Shown here one piece after another: positions 1-13,935 of a stretch of 64,000 nt of DNA. Where the stretch lies: assembly GCA_905182985.1 (NCBI GenBank), contig CAJJDN010000015.1, positions 609,914 through 673,913 of the forward strand, written 5' to 3'. A model generated the notes under the pieces. That model saw nothing but the letters and a program-made list of their open reading frames with translations. It had not been told where the DNA came from and did not search any database. The position numbers were made by a program, and so were the translations under genes. Origin of the DNA: Paramecium sonneborni (lineage: Eukaryota > Ciliophora > Oligohymenophorea > Peniculida > Parameciidae). Position 1 is the first letter of the stretch. Every line of letters starts with the position of its first letter.

Positions 1-43
1 AATTTTCTACTTCCTTATAATAATTAAATATAATTTTATAATT

Positions 44-2837
44 ATGAGTCTCAGCATATAATTATTTTATCAACCATCTCTGACAGCATCTTATTTAAGA
101 AATAATCGTTTCATGTCAGCCTATGATTTTACATTGATATTCCCTTCGATACCACTTTCATTTGGAATATCTAGTGATTTAGCTGCTGGATGGTCTAAAT
201 TAGTTTATGAGTAAGTTCTCATGAATAAAACTCAATAAAAGATTGAAGTTGAAATTTAAGGCTTGACTGAAAAAGAAGCATTTGTAGTTGAATAATGTGT
301 TAAACTTTTATTTGGTTTTAAAATTGATTTTTGTATTCAAGATGTATGGTAAGCATTAAAAGTATGTGATATCATTGGAATAACTTAATCACCTTAAATT
401 GAAGGTGTTACAGTTTAAGAATAACTATTATCTTTTGCAATCTAAAATATATAACAAATCAATCTTATTGAAGGATTAGATTATGCATAACAATTATTAG
501 AAGTTGGAGGAGAAGGATTACTTGTTCACAGAACAGATATTAGATAATTGTGTTAATAATTGGTTGATAAAATTAGAGAAATTATTATTACAAGTAAATT
601 TGAAGTACTGACAAATTATGCTCATAATCAAGAATAGAGCATTGATAGTCAAACAAATAATAACAAATTCTTATTGAAGGATCTGAAAAGAGAACACTAT
701 ATTTAATTAAGAACTCTCTTTTACAATTATGTCAATTAATAAAATACGGAATTAACTGCAAACCAAAATATTGTAAAGATTTTATTTGAAGAATTAGATT
801 AATAGTTCGAACTAGACAGCTATATTAATAAATATTTTGAAGAAGTTACTTCTAAAATGCAAGCTATTGATGTGTTTATTGATAAAATAGATAAAAAATA
901 TGAAGCTTAATTAAATAAATTAAATGAATTTATCAATTAAGAATTTGAAAGTCTTAAAAGAGAAAATAAAATTTTTAAAAATCAATTATATTTTGCTCAT
1001 AGAAGAATCGAATAGCTTTACAATCCAAAAATAGTTTGCCAATACTAAATGAATGTATTTTGTTTCTCTAATGGAATAATTAAGTATAGGAATGCTGGAG
1101 TAATTCATACAGAGAATTTGGAGAATTAAGTTATAAATTGTGTTATAAAATTAAAAGATAACAATTTAGCAGTAGGAATGTAAGGAGGAGATATTCTTTT
1201 ATATAGTAAATAATTAGAGATTTTAACAACTCTAAAATTATCATCAGTATTAAAAATAGAAAAACCATATCATGTTGTTTGTATGCAAACATATGTAAGT
1301 GTTATTAATTAATTTAGAATAATTATTTAATTTCTTCTTATTCTCATAATATATATTGCATTTGGTGGAATCAATAATTAATATTTCATGAATAGATTGA
1401 ATATTAAGTGAGTGTTATATTTTGTAACTCATAATTAGGTAATTTTATTCTTTTAGGTTGTCTTGATGGTTCAATCAATTTTATTTATCTAAATGAATCT
1501 AAACCTTAATTATAAGCTGATCATATTAAGAAACTAAAAAATTCAAATAATGATGTAATTAAATTAGAAATAATTCCTTAAAACAATGATTTATTAGTAT
1601 CAGTTCACTCAGATTAACTAATATGCATTTGGAATTGGGAATTAGAAAATGTTATATAGGTAATTAAGATTGAATAACAAATTTAAGATATATAGATATA
1701 TTTGGATTAAAAAGATTAGAAAATATTGAGAGTATTATTATAAAATGGATATTTGAATGAGTATAATATGGATTAGCAAAATTAATTAAGAGAATCTATA
1801 TATGTAGATAATAAGCCTTTTTTATTGGTAGGTGAATAATGTTTGACTTATGATGGAAAGATTAAAAGAATTAAGAATGGCCCTTTAAATTGTTGTAATT
1901 ATCATCTGTAACACTAATCTACCTTTTATCATCATCAAGATAATTGTGTATACGGATTATTATTAATAAATTATCCATATGTAGCATCATCTGCTGATGA
2001 CAAAACTATAGTAATTTTTAATATGAAATCTTAAGAAAAGCTAATTTTGAGAGGACATCAAAGTTATATAAAAGCAATCGGATTACTTCAAGAAAATAAA
2101 CATATAATATCAGGTAGTTATGATACTTCAATAAAAATATGGGATATAGCAAAAGGGATATGTTAAAATACTTTAAATGGTCATACAAAACCTGTATTAT
2201 GTTTATAGGTATTATAATAAACATAATCTATGGTTGTAAGTGGAGGGGAAGATGGAACTATTAGAGCATGGAATTGGAAGACTGCTGTATGTATTTGGAA
2301 GGTTGAAAGTAAATTAGAAATATGGTCACTTTTGGCCATCTAAGAACATTATGCTATTTTAAGTGGAAATAAGTAATTTAATTAGATTATCAATTTAGGG
2401 ATGGATCAATTAAAGTGTTTAATACAGGTTAATCAGGAGAGAAGAGTTAAGCAATATCTGAATTAAAGATTCATAAATAATATGTAAATTGTATGATACA
2501 ATTGAAAGGTTCTATAATAGCCAGTGGCTCATCTGATGCTACTATACAAATTACTAATTTTTATACAGGTGAAATATTAAAAACTTTGATTGGTCATGCA
2601 AATATTGTTTGGTCAATACAAATGATTGATGATGATACCATAGCTTCATCAAGTACAGAAGGTAAGATCAAAATATGGAATTGGAAAGAAAGTCTTTGTT
2701 TGAATAGTTAAGTAGTAGGAAAAGGATCTATTTATGTATTATTGAAATTGCCTTTTACAAATAAACTTATTGGTGGAACTGCTTAAGGAGATATTCTACA
2801 ATGGAAAATTTGTAAAGATGAACAAAAGATAATATGA
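44..2837 (+). CDS. WD40-repeat protein with long N-terminal coiled-coil region
   Basis: With TAA/TAG as Gln the frame runs from ATG at 44 to TGA at 2835. Two short introns fit: about 23 nt near 1290 (GTAAGTG...TTTAG) and 26 nt near 2372, giving about 914 aa. The first ~430 residues are helical and charged (for example around 780-1000) with no family I recognise. The C-terminal half holds WD40 repeats, with GH and IWDW-like signatures such as SGSYDTSIKIWD, SGGEDGTIRAWNW and ASGSSDATIQITNF. A WD40 propeller usually serves as a protein-binding scaffold. The Rab2 gene follows 35 bp downstream on the same strand. WD40 assignment is firm; the specific role is unknown. Confidence 0.85.
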
Positions 2838-2872
2838 ATGTTTATAAAATTATAATTTTATATACAAAAATA

Positions 2873-3639
2873 ATGTCTAATTATAGCTTAATGTTTAAGT
2901 ATATAATAATAGGGGATACAGGTTAAAACATGTTTAATGATTAGGAGTTGGAAAATCAAGTATTCTTTTGTAGTTGATTGAAAATGAAATCAGAGAGTAA
3001 CATGATGCCACAATAGGTGTTGAATTTGGAGCTAAAATATTAAAGATGAATGGAATGAATATAAAATTATAAATATGGGATACTGCTGGTTAAGAGAACT
3101 TTAGATCGATTATTCGTAGTTATTATAGATCTGCAATTGGTAATATTGATAATAATATATGAAGGAGCTTTATTAGTTTATGATATTACCAATAAAAACT
3201 CATTTCATAATCTTTAAAGATGGATGGAAGAAATAAGAAATAATGGAAATGCTAATATGATAATAGTATTATGTGGAAATAAAATTGATTTAGAATCTGA
3301 GTAATAAGTATATATTTGATGTAGAGACGAGCAATTACATATGAAGAAGGTTTGCAATATGCATAATAATAAAAATTGATTTTTCTTGAAATATCAGCTA
3401 AGTAAGGCATCAATATTTAATCGGCATTCTATTAATCAACTTAAAAAATCCTATAAGAAATAGATGATGAAAAGATTTTACTTGGATAAGATGTAAATAA
3501 TGATATATTAAAGTAGCCAGGAATAAAGATTGGAGGATAATATAAAAAAAGAGAGAAAGAAATAAAGATAATTCATAAATATGAAGAAGCTGTATAATTA
3601 AAAAAAATAGATACTCCTAATGGTAATAAATGTTGTTGA
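2873..3639 (+). CDS. Rab2-like small GTPase
   Basis: After removal of three introns (23, 25 and 26 nt) the gene gives about 230 aa. It has all Ras-superfamily motifs: G1 GDTGVGKS (split by the first intron), effector region TIGVEFGA, G3 WDTAGQENF, G4 NKID and G5 ISAK. The start FKYIIIGDTG, the segment RSYYRSAIGALLVYDIT and the reading NKIDLESERAITYEEG match Rab2 more closely than other Rabs. The C-terminus ends in Cys-Cys, a geranylgeranylation site expected to anchor it to membranes. Rab2 acts in ER-Golgi and endolysosomal traffic. The third intron is placed to end in GAG because that gives the best Rab2 alignment. Confidence 0.9.
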
Positions 3640-3707
3640 TACTTAGAATAATGTATTATTATTTATTATTAACTATTGTTATTATTATTATTTATAATAA
3701 TAAAATA

Positions 3708-4324
3708 ATGAAAAGAATTTTGAGTTTATTTAGATTTGGATCAGGTGGACATGGTCATCAACATGTTAAATTAAACACAGTCTAAAATTGGATATCAAAT
3801 GATGGAGGTAAATTAGTTGGAATTACTGGCTTTTCTGATCTTCATGATCATCCTCATCATGATAATACAAACCCATATCAACATCTAGTAGATGCTCCAT
3901 TTTTCAGGTTTATTTTTTTATTTATATTTTAGTTTTGAGAGATTCTATTGGTGTGATCCATATTTCCATGCTGATGAAACTGATCCTTTAGCTAATTAAC
4001 CACATGGTTATTTATTTATGGATGATGTAAAATTTTGTATATATCTTTAAGCCCCTCACACAAGAAAATAATGTTGAATTACCACTTTATGAATTGATTT
4101 TTGTATTTACTGGAGCACTTGTAAATGATATTCTTAATTTCTAGGGTTTAATCATTTTATATGGTCACAACAATCTCCTTAATTAAAGCAAAGGTGAATA
4201 GTTCCTTCAAACACATATCACAAGAGAACTCTTAGAAGAAGAAGTTAGAAAGATTAGAGAAGAGACATCTTAACTCGAGTAAAGAAAATTAAAACTATAA
4301 GAATTATTGGGTTAAAGCTCTTGA
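3708..4324 (+). CDS. Hypothetical protein, His-rich N-terminus and C-terminal coiled coil
   Basis: ATG at 3708 to TGA at 4322. Two 25-nt introns (3908-3932 and about 4028-4052) give one frame of about 188 aa. The N-terminal part has GGHGHQHV and HDHPHHD histidine clusters, followed by an aromatic block FERFYWCDPYF. The C-terminal third is a charged helix (LLEEEVRKIREET). The exons fit the intron rules exactly and the total is divisible by three, so the gene is probably real. I do not recognise the family. It lies tail-to-tail with the proteasome gene, about 585 bp away. Confidence 0.7.
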
Positions 4325-4909
4325 CCATTTAAATAAATCATATTCATATAATACATCACAAAAATATTAGAGCAAATATAATAAAAAGAATAATCAATCA
4401 CTTTTTTTGCAAAATACAATTCAAATAATTCTTTTAACTAATTCATTTTTTTTACATATATTTTTAAATGACTCTTTTTTAAATTATTACTTTAACTTAG
4501 TTTAGTATAATTTATCTAATCTGGATATTTTTTTTATTTTTATTCTTATGAAAAATCTAAATTTCCTTTTTATTTAAATCCTTCATTCTACAAACAAAAT
4601 AATTAGAGGGATTAATTATATTTTTATCTTATCAAATTTAGATAATCATATTATCTGTATTAAATATTATAAAATCTTAAAAGATTTATATCAAAAGAAA
4701 AATATTCAAAAAAAGAGAAATTAAATATAATTGAATATATCCTTTTAGGAATAAATGAATATATACTTTAAATTTTAAAATTTATTTAAGAGATGGAGGA
4801 ATCATAAATAATGAATGTTTTATGTATATAATTAATTTATGAATGATAAAATCGGTATGTATGAAAAATATTAATAATTAAAATTAACATTTGATAATTG
4901 TAATTATGT
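4325..4909. other. Intergenic region between convergent genes
   Basis: About 585 bp of very AT-rich sequence between two 3' ends. The only open frames are under 50 codons (for example minus 4586-4445) and show no recognisable motif. I see no gene that I can support. Confidence 0.5.
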
Positions 4910-5546
4910 TCAAATTGTGAATACTTCTATTCCTTATTTGGTGACAATTTTAACGATGAATTTATTTTAAGCAATCAGGAATCTGGTTTATAATTCTTTA
5001 ATGCATTTCCTAATAATTTCAATTCCTTCTTCTTTTGTTAAATTCTTATAATAATTATTAATAAAATACAGGTTTATACTGATTATCCAATAAACCCAAT
5101 AAGAAGTAATTTGCATATCCTTAAGCTCCTCTTGTAATTTTCTATAATGATCCTAAATAATCAAGCCAATAAAGTGATGGTGTGCCATCTTAATCAACTC
5201 CTCCCAATAAACCATTACATTAATGAGGACCATCTCTTGATCTAATGGCTTAAGCATACATGGATCTTTTTTGATATTATAAATAAACATACCTAACAAA
5301 ATGAGCAGTTTCTTTTAGATTCATATATCCTCCTGTTTTATATCTTATAAGACAATGATTTTTATGAACTAATTCCCCAAAAGAATTTCTATCAGCTCCT
5401 TCTCCTGAAATACCAAAAATCTTATGATCATCAAGCTTTAGAATTTTATCTTCTGTTTCCTTAATTTTTAAAATGCTATGAGCAATGCTACCATCGCATG
5501 CAACAATTACAAAATCACTTCCTTATAACCCGAAAATTGAATCCAT
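4910..5546 (-). CDS. 20S proteasome beta-type subunit 2 (beta4)
   Basis: On the minus strand ATG at 5546 opens MDSIFGLQGSDFVIVACDGS. Two introns (27 and 25 nt) give about 194 aa; human PSMB2 has 201. Family hallmarks are the conserved LQGxDFVIVA start, GEGADR, NCLIRYKTG, the RSRDGPHQCNGLLGGVD block, and SLYWLDYLGSL leading to QGYANYFLLGLLD. Like PSMB2 it has no N-terminal propeptide and no catalytic Thr1, so it is a structural subunit of the inner ring. Its start lies 90 bp from the divergent kinase gene, so the two probably share an intergenic promoter. Confidence 0.9.
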
Positions 5547-5635
5547 AATAATTTAAAAATAAATTATACCGATGTTAAGAAATTTTAGATTATATATACA
5601 TATCTTGAAATGCTCATTACAAATATTATAAATAA

Positions 5636-6711
<1,076 letters not shown>

Positions 6712-6810
6712 ATTATCATCATAAATATTAAAATAAATTTATATTTGTGTTAGAAGTCCTTATAGTCATTTATTTATATATTCTTTATTAGAATATTAAA
6801 ATATTTATTA

Positions 6811-8001
6811 ATGATTTAAAATGCTTAGAATTAACCTAAAATGTTAAACTAAATTCCAGAATATATTTTAAATAATTAAGCTTTGAATAATGCGATAAGT
6901 TAATTACCAAAACATTACAATTTTGAAATTCATAAAACAATAAGCAGAATTATTGAAACTTAAGAGAGACTCTAAAAATAAAATATTTTAATCAATTTGT
7001 AATTTCCAGAAGGACTATTATTATATTCATGCATGATTTCAGATATTCTAACAACTTTTACAGGTTGTGATACATTTATAAGTGGAGATGTCACATATGG
7101 AGCATGTTGTATTGATGATTTGACAGCTGATGAAATGCAAGCTGATTATATTATTCATTATGGTCATAGTTGTTTAGTACCTATTAATGAATGTGCTGTT
7201 AAAACACTTTATGTCTTTGTTGAAATCAATATTGATATTAAACATCTTTATGAAACTATTAAAAAGAACTTTCCTGATAAGAATATCAAATATTATTTGA
7301 TGGGTACAATACAATTTAATACTTATATTCACTTACTTAGAAAATAATTAGAAGAAGATGGATATAAAATTGCAATTCCCTAAGAAAAACCAAGATCATC
7401 AGGAGAAGTCTTGGGATGCACTTCCCCTAAATTAGAGGTATCTTAAGATAGTAGAAATATAGTAATCTTTGTATGTGATGGAAGATTTCATATGGAATCA
7501 ACAATGATTTAAAATCCATAATTTGAATTCTTTTAATATGATCCATACACTTATAGATTAACTATTGAAAAATATGATAATCCAAAAATGATGAATTTGC
7601 GATATTAATAAATATTACATTGTTAAAAAGTATAGCCTTAGTTAGTATGTATAATAATGAGTACACTTGGAAGACAAGGCAGCACTCAGATTTTATCAAG
7701 AATTGAAGAGTTATTAAAGAAACATCAAATACAATATTTCACTCTTTTAATAAGTGAAGTTAATTTTGAATAATTAAATTAATTGAATGAAGTGGATGTA
7801 TTCATATAAATTGCTTGTCCAAGACTTTCAATTGATTGGGGAGTCTAATTTCAAAAACCATTATTAACTCCTTATGAGACATATGTTATGTTAGGAGAAG
7901 CTGATTGGAAATAAATATATCCTATGGATTATTATTCTAATAATGGAGGAGCATGGACTAATTATTATCATAAACAGAAAATTAAATTAAACTATGAATG
8001 A
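6811..8001 (+). CDS. DPH1: Diphthamide biosynthesis protein 1 (radical 3-amino-3-carboxypropyl transferase)
   Basis: A single intronless frame of 396 aa. DPH1 with DPH2 transfers the aminocarboxypropyl group of SAM to a histidine of elongation factor 2, using a 4Fe-4S cluster. Visible signatures are FPEGLLLYSCMISDIL, GDVTYGACCIDDLTAD, YGHSCLVPI, GEVLGCTSPKL, MSTLGRQGS and IACPRLSIDWG followed by LTPYE. The cysteines in GACC, LGCTSP and ACPRL are the positions expected for the cluster. This pattern and the order of blocks match DPH1 rather than DPH2. The next gene starts 22 bp after the stop. Confidence 0.93.
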
Positions 8002-8022
8002 TTGATATTTTTTTGTAATTTT

Positions 8023-10678
8023 ATGAATAATTAATTGCCACAAAAAGTTGTTAATTAGTGGAAAGGCTTTGTATCGAGGAGAAAAGAAGTAAGGAGCATT
8101 CTTATTGAATAATACAAATAAAGCTACATAAGAGTTCTAAATTCTTATAAGGAAATGAAAAGAAGAAGGTTTTAATAATATATTATCAACAACGCATCTC
8201 ATTTAATCTATAAAGCTTTGAAAATCAACTTATGGAAAGTTAAACATCTTAGATAATTTTTAAATTAGAATTAAATTAAACGATTCTATATTTTAAAATC
8301 TTAAGAGTTAATATTTTAAAATTGCTTTAATTTACATGCCAAAGAAGTAAATATTAAAACAATAAGATTAAACATTTAAAATAATTGTTAACATAAAAAT
8401 CTAATACCTTTGTTATTTCATAGAATTAAATCTGCTGTTATTTTGTTTAATTTTCACTAATTAAAAAAAACTTTTGGAGAAACTAATATAAATAGAGATA
8501 ACATTAAATATGAATTTCTTTATAACTTTATTAAATATGTTAAAGTTAAACTGTCTAATAAATAATATAAATTCTCTAATCAAGAGCTCAAGAGACATCA
8601 GCATTTAATTAAAAGAATTGATAAATTTTAAACATAAGAATACAATCTAATAAAATATATTGAATTAGATAATATAAATATTTTGAGAAAGATTTATCAA
8701 TATAATTGTCAAAATAGAAATAATTAACTCCATCTTTTTTTTGATTTTTAATTGAGAGAGATTGCAGCTGTATGTCGAATCCAAAAGTATTTTAGAGCAA
8801 AAAGAAATATTAATATTAATGGGATGAAATATGTAGCTATTATGAAATTGATAAATCAATCTAGAGCAATTTATGTCATTCAAAGATGGTTTAGAAGGAT
8901 CAGATGGAATCATAGAATTAATTTTTTTAAAGAGATCTCTTTCTATGTTTCTCAAATTCCTACACCAAATTTGTATCTTGATATGTAGATCTATTCATAA
9001 ATTCAAGAGATTGTTAACAATTAATAACATTCTTTAAAATTTTTAGAATAATACAATGTGGTAAAATTATAATAATTTTAAGATAAAAGCAGATAATGAC
9101 ACAGTAAGGCTGCAGTTTAAATCTTAAAATTTAGATAATTCAATTTAATCTACATATGCCCAATCTTTGGCTTAATTTGATCATTTAAATATTGCAATAA
9201 TTCCTAAATGGCTTATTCAAGAAATTCAAATGGTACCTATCAAAGAAGAGAAACTTATCGATTATAGTATTATAAAATAAGAATAAATATAAACAAAGTG
9301 GAATTGTAGAAACAGAGAATATTTAACAAAATAAAAAGAATCCTTAAAAGAACTTAATTATTCAAAAGAAGTTGATATTTATGGATTATTAAATTTTGGA
9401 GCTTCTATTTCTTTTGATTTTATTAACAATAGAGATTACATTAAATTTTCATATGTATCTACAAGTGAAGCAAAATATAGAGCAATTGCTTTTGCTTTAA
9501 TTACTTACAGATTCAGACTTAATGGAACAAGTATTCTCATGTTAAGTGATAATCTTTGGGAAAGTAAAAATTAAAAAATAATTCCATTTTTAAATAAATA
9601 CTATTACAAAATTTAGTGTGTTTTTAAAACAGAAATACCTGCTTTAGAAACTTCTTAATTGTATTTTGGTAGATAAAATAAAGTAATATTATGTTTAAAT
9701 AACTTACAAGCAAAGTAATTTAAATATGAAAAAAATACAATTTAACTTTCATTTTTTAATGAAAATACTCGTTTAGTATAAAATTTCATTTGGATGTGTC
9801 CAGAAAATTCAAATTAATTAAAAATTCTAAAAAATTAAATTTCTATAAAATTAAATTAAAATATCTTAAAAAATAGTTCTCATATTTAGTTTGTAAATTC
9901 ATCAACTGAAGATATTTAATAAGATTAAGTTTAGATAACTTAAAATCATATTCAACAAAGATCTATTGATTTATCTCCATAATCAGGTATTATTGATGGT
10001 AGTAGCAAATCAACTTAATTGCCTGTCAAATTTTCTATAATGTGTTTAGAAAATTCAGGTATTTAATTTTAACCACCCAAGTTTAAAAGAAGAACTGAAT
10101 AGTCATATTAAGAGTTTGTTATGACAAGTAGATTTAGAACCTAAAATAATAGTTTAAATAATTCTAAAATCAAAGAACAAAGTGAGGCTTAAAATAATAG
10201 TGTTCTTTCAATTTAACCAAAAAAAAGGCAATTCAGACTTGAAGATATAAATGAACAAAGTGAATATTTTTAAATTAAACAACAATATCAACAATAAGCT
10301 TTAATAGAAAATAAAGAAAAAATAGCCAAAATTAAATTAAAAAATCATAATGATATAAGTTTTATAAGAGAATTTTAAAATTTCACTAGTTTATTAGAAA
10401 GATAGGAGCAAAAGATTATAAATCGATAATTGAAAACCACAAGAACATAGTCAGTAGAAAAATCTTAAAAAGCAGTAAGCATCCATAAGTCTATGAAAAG
10501 TTAATCTGTTTCTAGAAGGGAAGATTATTAAGATGTTTCAATTGTTTTCCCTAAAATAGAACCAAAATGTTAAAAAAAACAAACAATTAGTTCTAGATTA
10601 TCAAATTATCATAGATACGCTGTTTTTCCAGAAGAATTGTATGCCATATCTAAAAATATACAAACTATAAACTTTTGA
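8023..10678 (+). CDS. Long IQ-motif protein of unknown function
   Basis: ATG at 8023 to TGA at 10676. One 22-nt intron near 9061-9082 joins two long frames and gives about 877 aa. The N-terminal ~330 residues are basic and helical, with at least two IQ-like calmodulin-binding motifs (AAVCRIQKYFRAKRN and IYVIQRWFRRIRW). A central segment (about 9370-9620) with TSEAKYRAIAFALITYRF looks globular but I do not recognise it. The C-terminal third is Ser/Gln/Lys-rich and probably disordered. Ciliate calmodulin-binding proteins of this shape often sit on the cytoskeleton, but that is only inference here. Confidence 0.75.
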
Positions 10679-10825
10679 AACTTTTTATTTAATTTATAAA
10701 TTAATAATGCAACTTTTTATTATCATTATAAGATAAATAGTTTCAGTTTAGCTTCAGATATTAGAATTAGAAAGTAAATTAGATTTCGAAGAAATTACAA
10801 TATTTTTTAATTTTTAATCAGTAAA

Positions 10826-12325
10826 TCAATATTATTAATTTTAAGTTAATTTTTTTTGTTAGGCTTTAACTTTTTTATTTAATTCAGTAGCACCAATAAC
10901 TTTATAAATGTTCTTTTATTATTCACTTATTTTTATTTTTAAAACTCTATCAATTTTCTAGAATAAATGTAAAGAATTACACTTCGACATAAATAACATT
11001 CCTCTTTATTTTTCCATAAATCAATAGCACAATTGTAACAGACTCCTCCATGACCACATTACATGAATAATGCATTTGGATCATTGTCAAAACAAATACA
11101 ACAAGCATTGATAGAAGATAAAGATACAGATTTTGGTATACTACTCTATAGAAGATATTAATTATATATAGTACTTGTTCAATTTCTTTTGAATTATTTT
11201 GAATATCAACATTACTATTATATCTTTGAGTATTCTTGATGTTGATTAATGAAGATAATTTTATTTTTTCATTTTAATAATCTGAAGATCTTTATATTTG
11301 AGATGAAAATGCTTTATGATGAGTTGGTTTCTTACCAGACAGTTACGTTTCAGATTTTTTATCAGAGAGAAGATCATCAAATCCAAAATAAGTTTTTGAT
11401 ATTCTTTTGACAACTTTTGGTATTTAAATATGATGTTCACTTATTTAACTATCACCAAAGTCTTATTTATTATATGGTTATATTTATGCTTCTGCTTATT
11501 AAGTAGGCAGAGTGTTGAGAGGATTTACTGAATCATTCAAAGATAAATAATTTTATAAACTTAATATTAATTCTCTCTTAAATCTAACTGTATAATAAGA
11601 AAAAAGAACTTAATTAATCATTAAAATAACCCTTAATGTATCTATTAAATTTCCATAATATCCAATTTTCTGAAAGTTTAATATTGATATTGGAATTAAA
11701 AGATACATCGCAGTATTAGATATCATAAAAAACAATATCCATAAATTAACAATTACTAATAATAAACGTAAATCTAACCTAAATTTTCTAGTCTGATGTT
11801 TTATTCTAAAATTCTTTGTATTCCCAAAGCCAAAATTACAAAAACGTAATAAATCACAATTGATGCAGAAACACCAAAAAGTATCCAAAACATCCATAAA
11901 GCATATAACCATTATATCTCAAAGTATCCTTCAAGTTTTAAGCTAAAGAATATTGATATTATCAATATTGCAATATTTCGAAAAACCTGAAACATATTGA
12001 TTTATGATATCGATTGTTTAAAGTAGTGATTTCCTTCATTTATTTTTAAAATCAATGAAAGAAACATATTTAACAAAGGAAATATGTTTGAAAGTAACAA
12101 TAAATCTCTTGTTGCAGATATTTAATATAAATTAAGTACAAGTAAATAAGAGCCTTCCACTAAAGTTGATATTAGTCTTATTAAAATATGTTTATCTGTT
12201 CTAAAATTTAATAAAACTTTCATACATGTTATAATGATGAAATATTCGGTTGAAATACAGTAAATGTATAAATTACAATAGCAATTTTGAATAAATGCAA
12301 TAGATAACAAATAACATATTTCCAT
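10826..12325 (-). CDS. Multi-pass membrane RING-finger protein (putative E3 ubiquitin ligase)
   Basis: Minus-strand gene. The minimal start is ATG at 12325; an upstream ATG at 12398 lies in another frame. Introns of 23, 29 and 23 nt give about 474 aa. The N-terminal ~250 residues have several hydrophobic spans (for example LLLLSNIFPLLNMFLSLIL and LVIVNLWILFFMIS), so it is a multi-pass membrane protein. A Ser/Gln-rich linker follows. The C-terminal RING reads CCICFDND, QCGHGGVCYNCA and CYLCRSKIDRVLKI, a C3HC4-type arrangement with HGGVC instead of a longer loop. Such proteins usually act as membrane-bound ubiquitin ligases in ER or endosomal quality control. Confidence 0.82.
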
Positions 12326-12582
12326 CGAAACTCAACTAAAAACTGAATAACAACACTGTAATAGCATAAATAGAGTTAGACAGCAATATTGAGCTCATAA
12401 TTTAATTTGCTTATTCAAGTCTAAATCTAAAGATGAAAAAATTATATTACGTAACTCCTACCTATTCGATGTTTTCTACGGTTTACTAATTTTATTCAGT
12501 AACTCTATCTCTCCACATAAGATAAAAAAGAAAGAGTAATATAATAAATAATTTAATGAAAAATATAGATATCTATAAAGAA

Positions 12583-13854
12583 TCATAAGTTTTAATTAAA
12601 CTTCCCAATAAGAGAACCAACTACATTTTTATTATTAGGTGTGTGATTATTAGATTATTTTTTTTTTGGGGTTGAAGACAAAGCCTTTTTTGGAGTTGTA
12701 ACTCTAGGAGGCTAATTTTAAATTTTATTAAATTACAATAATGGTGTATGTTTTTCTTAATTTTGGAGTTATAATTGTGAGTTGATTCTAATTCTGTTCT
12801 CTAATTTTTTATTCTGTTTATTATTTTCTATCATATAATTATTATTAGATAAGCACATCTATACATTTATCAACATATGAATTATAATTATTAAAATCGT
12901 CAGGTTTTCTCTGATATTAAATGTCAGGTTTACTCAAATTTTAATTATCAGGTTTATTCAAATTTTAATTATCAGGTTTATTCAAATTTTAATTTTAAGG
13001 AAAAGATTGAATGGCTATATTCTCTTTAATTTCTTAAGGTTTATTTTTTAATTCTTATTATTTTAAATTATGTTAAAACTATTTTAACCCTTCTTCACCT
13101 ACCCATTAAAATGCAGGTTTTTTCGATGATATCAAATGAGTTTTCTTAATTAATCCAATAGATTTTAAAACATTTGCAATATCATATAACCTTCTAACTT
13201 TTGTTTTCAATTTATTTTGATCAACTTCCTTACCTAAATATTTTGCAGCCTCTTCTAAAGTCCAAATAGATTTATGTTACATAAATAATTGAATAAATCC
13301 AGCAGAGAGTACTTCTAAAGATTTTTCTCTTTTGTGCTAAGTTGTATCAAAATTCACTTATTTATTTGCATACTATAATTTATATATATACAATAATACT
13401 TATTGAATCGTTTAATAAATAGTTTTGAATCCACTCCAACTATATTTATTTTTACATTTTCTTTTCACTACTTATAAACTTTCTAAGATATTTATTATAT
13501 CATATATTCTTCTTCTTTCAACCCCTATATTAATAAAATAATATACCCAATTCATCTGTAATTTAATCTAAACAAACAATTTTTTCATCATAATCAATAA
13601 GGCAACGAACAAATTTTTTACTTAATTCCTCTAAACTTTTTTCTTTTCTATTGTAAATCTTGTATTTTATTAATTATTTGCTATAAGAATACTCATAATA
13701 GTAAATACTTATTTGAATAGACAATTTTGAAAATCTTTTTACTTTTGTTTGATATTTTTTCTAATAATTTCTAATCCTACTCATCATTGAGTAAAGATAA
13801 TGAGACTACGTCTAATAAGTATTTAAATATATAATTACTTTGATCTTCATCCAT
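12583..13854 (-). CDS. Atypical E2F transcription factor with two DNA-binding domains (E2F7/8/DEL type)
   Basis: Minus strand, ATG at 13854. Introns of 28, 22 and 25 nt give about 398 aa. A 27-nt segment between the two domains could be an intron or coding, since it is stopless and a multiple of three. The first winged helix reads [15 protein letters not shown] then [17 protein letters not shown]. The second reads [16 protein letters not shown] then [20 protein letters not shown], followed by KPAFQWVGEEG. Two tandem E2F domains define E2F7/8 and plant DEL repressors, which bind DNA without a DP partner. The C-terminal tail carries three copies of NLNKPDNQ. No dimerisation domain is visible. 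Confidence 0.9.
12924..12995. repeat. 24-bp tandem repeat, three copies, inside the E2F gene
   Basis: Units start at 12924, 12948 and 12972 and are nearly identical (core TTCAAATTTTAATTATCAGG). On the minus strand each unit encodes eight residues (NLNKPDNQ or NLSKPD). The period is a multiple of three, so copy-number change would keep the frame. Confidence 0.9.
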
Positions 13855-13935
13855 TTTTAGAGAAAATATTTTCCGCTAATTATTATATTCAAATTCAAAT
13901 TATAAAAAAGTAGGAAAAATATCAATAAAATTATA

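Noticed and set aside
1395..1460. A second intron in the WD40 gene near GTGAGTG
   Set aside because: The segment contains no TGA in frame and reads straight into GCLDGSINFIY, so no intron is needed; total length is divisible by three without it.
4445..4586. A 47-codon minus-strand frame between convergent genes
   Set aside because: Very Lys/Ile/Gln-rich, short, no intron signature and no motif; composition expected of random AT-rich DNA.
8665..8955. A 96-codon minus-strand frame overlapping the IQ-motif gene
   Set aside because: The plus strand carries IQ motifs in a much longer frame; the minus frame is a shadow.
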